A stretch of 64,000 nucleotides of DNA from Terriglobus roseus DSM 18391 (GTDB taxonomy: Bacteria; Acidobacteriota; Terriglobia; Terriglobales; Acidobacteriaceae). The stretch lies in NCBI RefSeq assembly GCF_000265425.1, contig NC_018014.1:4836001-4900000 (forward strand), written 5' to 3'. Below, one piece after another: positions 61,480-64,000 of the stretch (position 1 is its first letter; every line of letters begins with the position of its first letter). The translations under genes were made by a program, and so were the position numbers. The notes under the pieces were generated by a model that was not told where the DNA came from, ran no database searches, and saw nothing but the letters and a program-made list of their open reading frames with translations.

Positions 61480-61884
61480 TTGTTCTTACGCCCCTGTTTT
61501 CTTGTCGTCGACCGCGAATTTGCCGGCAGCATCTCAAGCCGCAAGCTGGTCATTGAAACCGCGAAGTTCAACGTCATCACGGCATACTCATTCCCGGAAG
61601 CCTTCGCTACGCTGGAGCGCTTTCCGCGCGTGCATGGCTGTGTTGTCAGCTCGGGCAGCGATGATCAGGTCTCCCAATTCATGCGTGCGGTGCGCGACAA
61701 GCATCCGGAGATCAAGCTGATTCTCACGGGTCACAGCACCGACGATGACGCTCCGTGCGACGTGCATGTTGAAGGTTATGCGCCGGACAAGTTACTGGCC
61801 GCGCTCCGCGAACTTTTCCCAGCCGATTCCGATACAGTCGACAGGACCGAGGAACGGCTTGAAGAAGAGGCCGGCGAAGCTTAA
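61480..61884 (+). CDS. degenerate receiver-like protein
   Basis: The 134 residues resemble a response-regulator receiver fold: FLVVDREFAGSISSRKLVIETAKFNVITAYSFPEAFATL and HPEIKLILTGHSTDDDAPCDVHVEGY. The phospho-acceptor aspartate pocket is incomplete and no output domain follows; the acidic C-terminus (DRTEERLEEEAGEA) is short. I chose the TTG at 61480 (GGAG six bases upstream); another in-frame TTG lies at 61465. It may be a stand-alone phospho-independent regulator. It is 28 bases before the epimerase gene. Confidence 0.6.
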   Translation: MFLRPCFLVVDREFAGSISSRKLVIETAKFNVITAYSFPEAFATLERFPRVHGCVVSSGSDDQVSQFMRAVRDKHPEIKLILTGHSTDDDAPCDVHVEGYAPDKLLAALRELFPADSDTVDRTEERLEEEAGEA

Positions 61885-61911
61885 CCGACGGCAATGGGAC
61901 AATAGAGAGCG

Positions 61912-62958
61912 ATGGCTCATTATCTTGTCACCGGCGCTTCGGGTTTCTTTGGCAGCATTCTGAAGCGGCGACTGCTGCGCGAAGGCCATACCGTGGTCAA
62001 CATCGACCTTGAGGTCGACGAGGACGCCGGCCTGCCCGGGCTGACCAGCATTCGCGGTGATCTCCGGAACCGCGTGCGCATGGAGCAGGTCTTTGCGGAA
62101 CATCGCTTTGACGCCATCTTCCACGCTGCGGCCCAGCTTGCACATGGCATGCACCTGGATGAAGAGCTGCTGTGGACGAGCAACGTGGATGCTACGGTGC
62201 TCTTAGCCGAACTGGCAAAGCAGCATGGTGTGAAGCCGTTTGTCTTCGTCTCGACGAACTGTCTGTGGGCTTCGAATCTGGGCCATCCAGTGCATGAGGA
62301 GCGCGATCTACCCGCGCCGATTGAGATCTATGGCCGCAGCAAGCTGGAGGCAGAGGTGCGCCTGCGGGGCTTCTTCGACGACTTGAACGTCGTCATGCTG
62401 CGCTGTCCCACCATCATGGACGAGGGCCGGCTGGGTCTGCTCGCCATCCTCTACGAGTTCATGGATGACAACAAGACGGTCTGGGTCGTGGGCGATGGCG
62501 GCAACCAGTACCAGTTCATCTATGCGGACGACCTCGCGACCGCCTGCATCCTGGGCGCACAGTATGGCCGCAGCGGCCTCTTTCACGTGGGCAGCGACGA
62601 TGTGAAGAGCATGCGCGCCGTGTACGAAAGCGTGATTGCCGCAGGCGGCAGCAAGAGCAAAGTCCGGTCGCTCCCTAAAGGGCCGACGATCGCCGCGATG
62701 ATGGCCGCGCACAAGCTAAGGATCTCTCCCCTGGGTCCATACCACTACAAGATGATTGCGGAGAGCTTCGTCTTCGACACCACCTCGATCAAGCGCGAAC
62801 TGGGCTGGCAGCCGACCCTGACGAATGAACAGATGCTGCTGCGGGCGTACGCACACTATCGCGACCACCGCGCGGAGATCCACGGCCGCACAGAGGTCAG
62901 CGCACACAGGAAGCCGGCCGGGATGGGTGTGATTCGGCTGCTGAAGTGGCTTAGTTAG
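61912..62958 (+). CDS. NAD-dependent epimerase/dehydratase
   Basis: The 348 residues form an extended SDR. The N-terminal NAD motif is YLVTGASGFFGSILKRRL. The active site has a Ser in VFVSTNCLW (about residue 117) and the YGRSK Tyr/Lys pair (YGRSKLEAEVRLRGF), and VVGDGGNQYQFIYADDLATACILG follows. This fits sugar-nucleotide 4-epimerases and dehydratases. The C-terminal tail is extra. The substrate is not known. Its ATG overlaps no other gene. It is convergent with the third toxin-antitoxin pair. Confidence 0.92.
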   Translation: MAHYLVTGASGFFGSILKRRLLREGHTVVNIDLEVDEDAGLPGLTSIRGDLRNRVRMEQVFAEHRFDAIFHAAAQLAHGMHLDEELLWTSNVDATVLLAELAKQHGVKPFVFVSTNCLWASNLGHPVHEERDLPAPIEIYGRSKLEAEVRLRGFFDDLNVVMLRCPTIMDEGRLGLLAILYEFMDDNKTVWVVGDGGNQYQFIYADDLATACILGAQYGRSGLFHVGSDDVKSMRAVYESVIAAGGSKSKVRSLPKGPTIAAMMAAHKLRISPLGPYHYKMIAESFVFDTTSIKRELGWQPTLTNEQMLLRAYAHYRDHRAEIHGRTEVSAHRKPAGMGVIRLLKWLS

Positions 62959-62970
62959 CCCTTACAGGTG

Positions 62971-63255
62971 TCATACGCGGCCGGGCCAGTCCTGAGCACC
63001 ATGCATGACGCGCAGGATCAAAACGCAGTCGGGAAGCACCTCGTAAATCAGAACGTATTGCGTTCCAGTAGCCGCAAACTGGCGCGCTTCTTCGAGACCC
63101 GCGGGCTTGCCAAGCCGCGGATGAATCGCGAGCCTGTAAATCGCAGCAAAGATTCGATCTTCTACGCTGTCCGCAGACCGTTCGCTGGACTGTGCGATGG
63201 AGTGCCAAATTCGATCGAGATCACGTTCCGCTGCGATCGAAAGGCGTACGTTCAA
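62971..63255 (-). CDS. RelE/ParE-family toxin, third pair
   Basis: The 94 residues have MNVRLSIAAERDLDRIWHSIAQSSERSADSVEDRIFAAIYRLAIHPRLGKPAGLEEARQFAAT and VLIYEVLPDCVLILRVMHGAQDW, typical of ParE/RelE toxins (strand, two helices, basic strands, ILRVMHGAQDW ending). Its start overlaps the upstream antitoxin stop by four bases. It is convergent with the epimerase gene. Confidence 0.9.
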   Translation of the reverse strand: MNVRLSIAAERDLDRIWHSIAQSSERSADSVEDRIFAAIYRLAIHPRLGKPAGLEEARQFAATGTQYVLIYEVLPDCVLILRVMHGAQDWPGRV

Positions 63256-63449
63256 CTAGCCTTCTCCAATCGAGCCCGTTCACGCCGCTGTTGGAGGCGT
63301 AGGCGTACTTCTTCGGGCGTTGACCAAACAGCGCCTGGCACGTGCGCTTCCTTCAAGCCTGCTTCTACCTCGCGACGAAACCACTCGTCATAGGCATCCG
63401 ATGCCGTTGAAGCAGTCGCACCACCGTCGATGATTTCGTCGTCGCTCAT
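63252..63449 (-). CDS. antitoxin of the third type II pair
   Basis: The 65-residue protein starts MSDDEIIDGGATASTASDAYDEWFRREVEAGLKEAHVPGAVWS. The WFRREVEAGLKEA helix and the charged tail RLRLQQRRERARLEKAS fit a ParD/RelB-like antitoxin. Its stop overlaps the toxin start (ATGA), giving the classical antitoxin-toxin order on the minus strand. The ATG at 63449 is preferred; the in-frame ATG at 63527 has no support. Confidence 0.85.
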   Translation of the reverse strand: MSDDEIIDGGATASTASDAYDEWFRREVEAGLKEAHVPGAVWSTPEEVRLRLQQRRERARLEKAS

Positions 63450-63586
63450 GGAAAAAGCATACCCTCGGCGTCCGAAGCGCGCCAAGCGCGAAATCCGCGC
63501 CCCTGTCGTGACGCATCCGACCCGCACGCGATACCCTATAAAGTGCAGCGCCGCGGCAGCCGCGGCCCCAGAAGGAAGCCCCTACA

Positions 63587-64000
63587 TTGGCGATCTCCAC
63601 CACTACTTCCACTACGTCTTTATACGGCCGCAAGAGCACTGACTACCGTGCCATGAGCATTGCCACCACCTTGTTCTTCATGTGGGGCTTTCTCACGTGC
63701 ATGAACGACATCCTGATCCCGCACCTGAAGAGCATCTTTGAGCTCAGCATTGCGGAAGCTGCCCTGATCCAGACGGCCTTCTTCGGTTCGTACTTTCTGT
63801 TCGCCATTCCCGCCGGCAAGCTGGTCGAATACCGCGGTTATAAGCAGACGATGGTGATCGGCCTGATCGTTGCCGCTGCCGGCGCCGTGCTCTTCATTCC
63901 GGCTGCGCACCTGGCCTCGTACCCGCTCTTCCTCGCAGCGCAGGTTGTTCTCGCTGCCGGCATCACTGGCCTCCAGGTCTCCGCGAACCCGTTCGTTGCC
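63587..64000 (+). CDS. FucP-like sugar MFS transporter, partial at window end
   Basis: The first 138 codons are present. They begin at a TTG (63587) with AAGGA 10 bases upstream and a Thr/Ser-rich tail, then RAMSIATTLFFMWGFLTCMNDILIPHLKSIFELSIAEAALIQTAFFGSYFLFAIPAGKLVEYRGYKQTM and four membrane segments. The FxxWGFxTxxND motif identifies the FucP/glucose-galactose:H+ symporter family that imports hexoses. The C-terminal two thirds lie beyond the window. It is divergent from the third antitoxin gene. Confidence 0.9.
   Translation, partial: MAISTTTSTTSLYGRKSTDYRAMSIATTLFFMWGFLTCMNDILIPHLKSIFELSIAEAALIQTAFFGSYFLFAIPAGKLVEYRGYKQTMVIGLIVAAAGAVLFIPAAHLASYPLFLAAQVVLAAGITGLQVSANPFVA

Overview
The window is chromosomal DNA from a high-GC Gram-negative bacterium, most likely an Acidobacteriota member of the Terriglobus/Granulicella/Edaphobacter type. 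The clues are a very large Oar-like TonB receptor with an N-terminal carboxypeptidase-regulatory domain, an adjacent membrane protein with an N-terminal domain I recognise from acidobacterial genomes, lipid A genes (fabZ-lpxA, lpxI), a bshA-type glycosyltransferase, and abundant short intergenic hairpin repeats of a kind I associate with this phylum. Assignment is by pattern recognition only. No rRNA, tRNA, CRISPR array, prophage or complete insertion sequence was seen.

Layout. 1-3.5 kb: yceD-like gene, rpmF and plsX, then a membrane protein. 3.5-5.5 kb: a leftward, translationally coupled ECF sigma factor, membrane protein and secretin-N-like protein. 5.5-11.1 kb: exported or redox enzymes (sorbosone-dehydrogenase-like propeller, BON protein, geranylgeranyl-reductase-like flavoprotein, serine beta-lactamase-fold hydrolase, MsrA). 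11.1-16.4 kb is repeat-rich: a 17-bp minisatellite, a pair of 53-bp direct repeats around a B12-radical-SAM gene, an aldehyde dehydrogenase with its DUF779 partner separated by a long hairpin, and four tandem 148-bp units. 16.4-22.7 kb: gnd, der, murJ, a zinc-ribbon protein and a MerR regulator. 22.85-23.05 kb: a probable structured RNA, 6S-like, with its own promoter and terminator.

23-37 kb: lipoprotein, YjbR protein and acnA; then a 1.4-kb lower-GC segment bounded by 18-bp inverted repeats and holding two small exported-protein genes; a Nif3-like protein; a fused YncE/phosphoesterase; fabZ-lpxA; hisS; and a strikingly bipolar acidic/lysine-rich protein. 37-48.5 kb: exported peroxiredoxin, lpxI, DUF4232 lipoprotein, the TonB receptor, the acidobacterial membrane protein, a small RiPP-precursor-like peptide, two LolA/LolB-like or unknown exported proteins, a sugar acetyltransferase, an SDR and a zinc-ribbon membrane protein. 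48.5-55.9 kb: pyrR, bshA, a 3-methyladenine glycosylase, an exported M24 peptidase, pyrB-pyrC and a large lipoprotein. 55.9-64 kb: an ATP-dependent DNA ligase, three separate type II toxin-antitoxin pairs, prfA-prmC, a degenerate receiver protein, an NAD-dependent epimerase and the start of a FucP-like sugar transporter cut by the window edge.

Themes. Envelope biogenesis recurs (plsX, fabZ, lpxA, lpxI, murJ, TonB receptor, many signal peptides and lipoboxes). Thiol and redox protection is suggested by msrA, the peroxiredoxin and bshA. The most unusual signals are non-coding: nested repeat families, inverted-repeat boundaries and a free-standing RNA gene.
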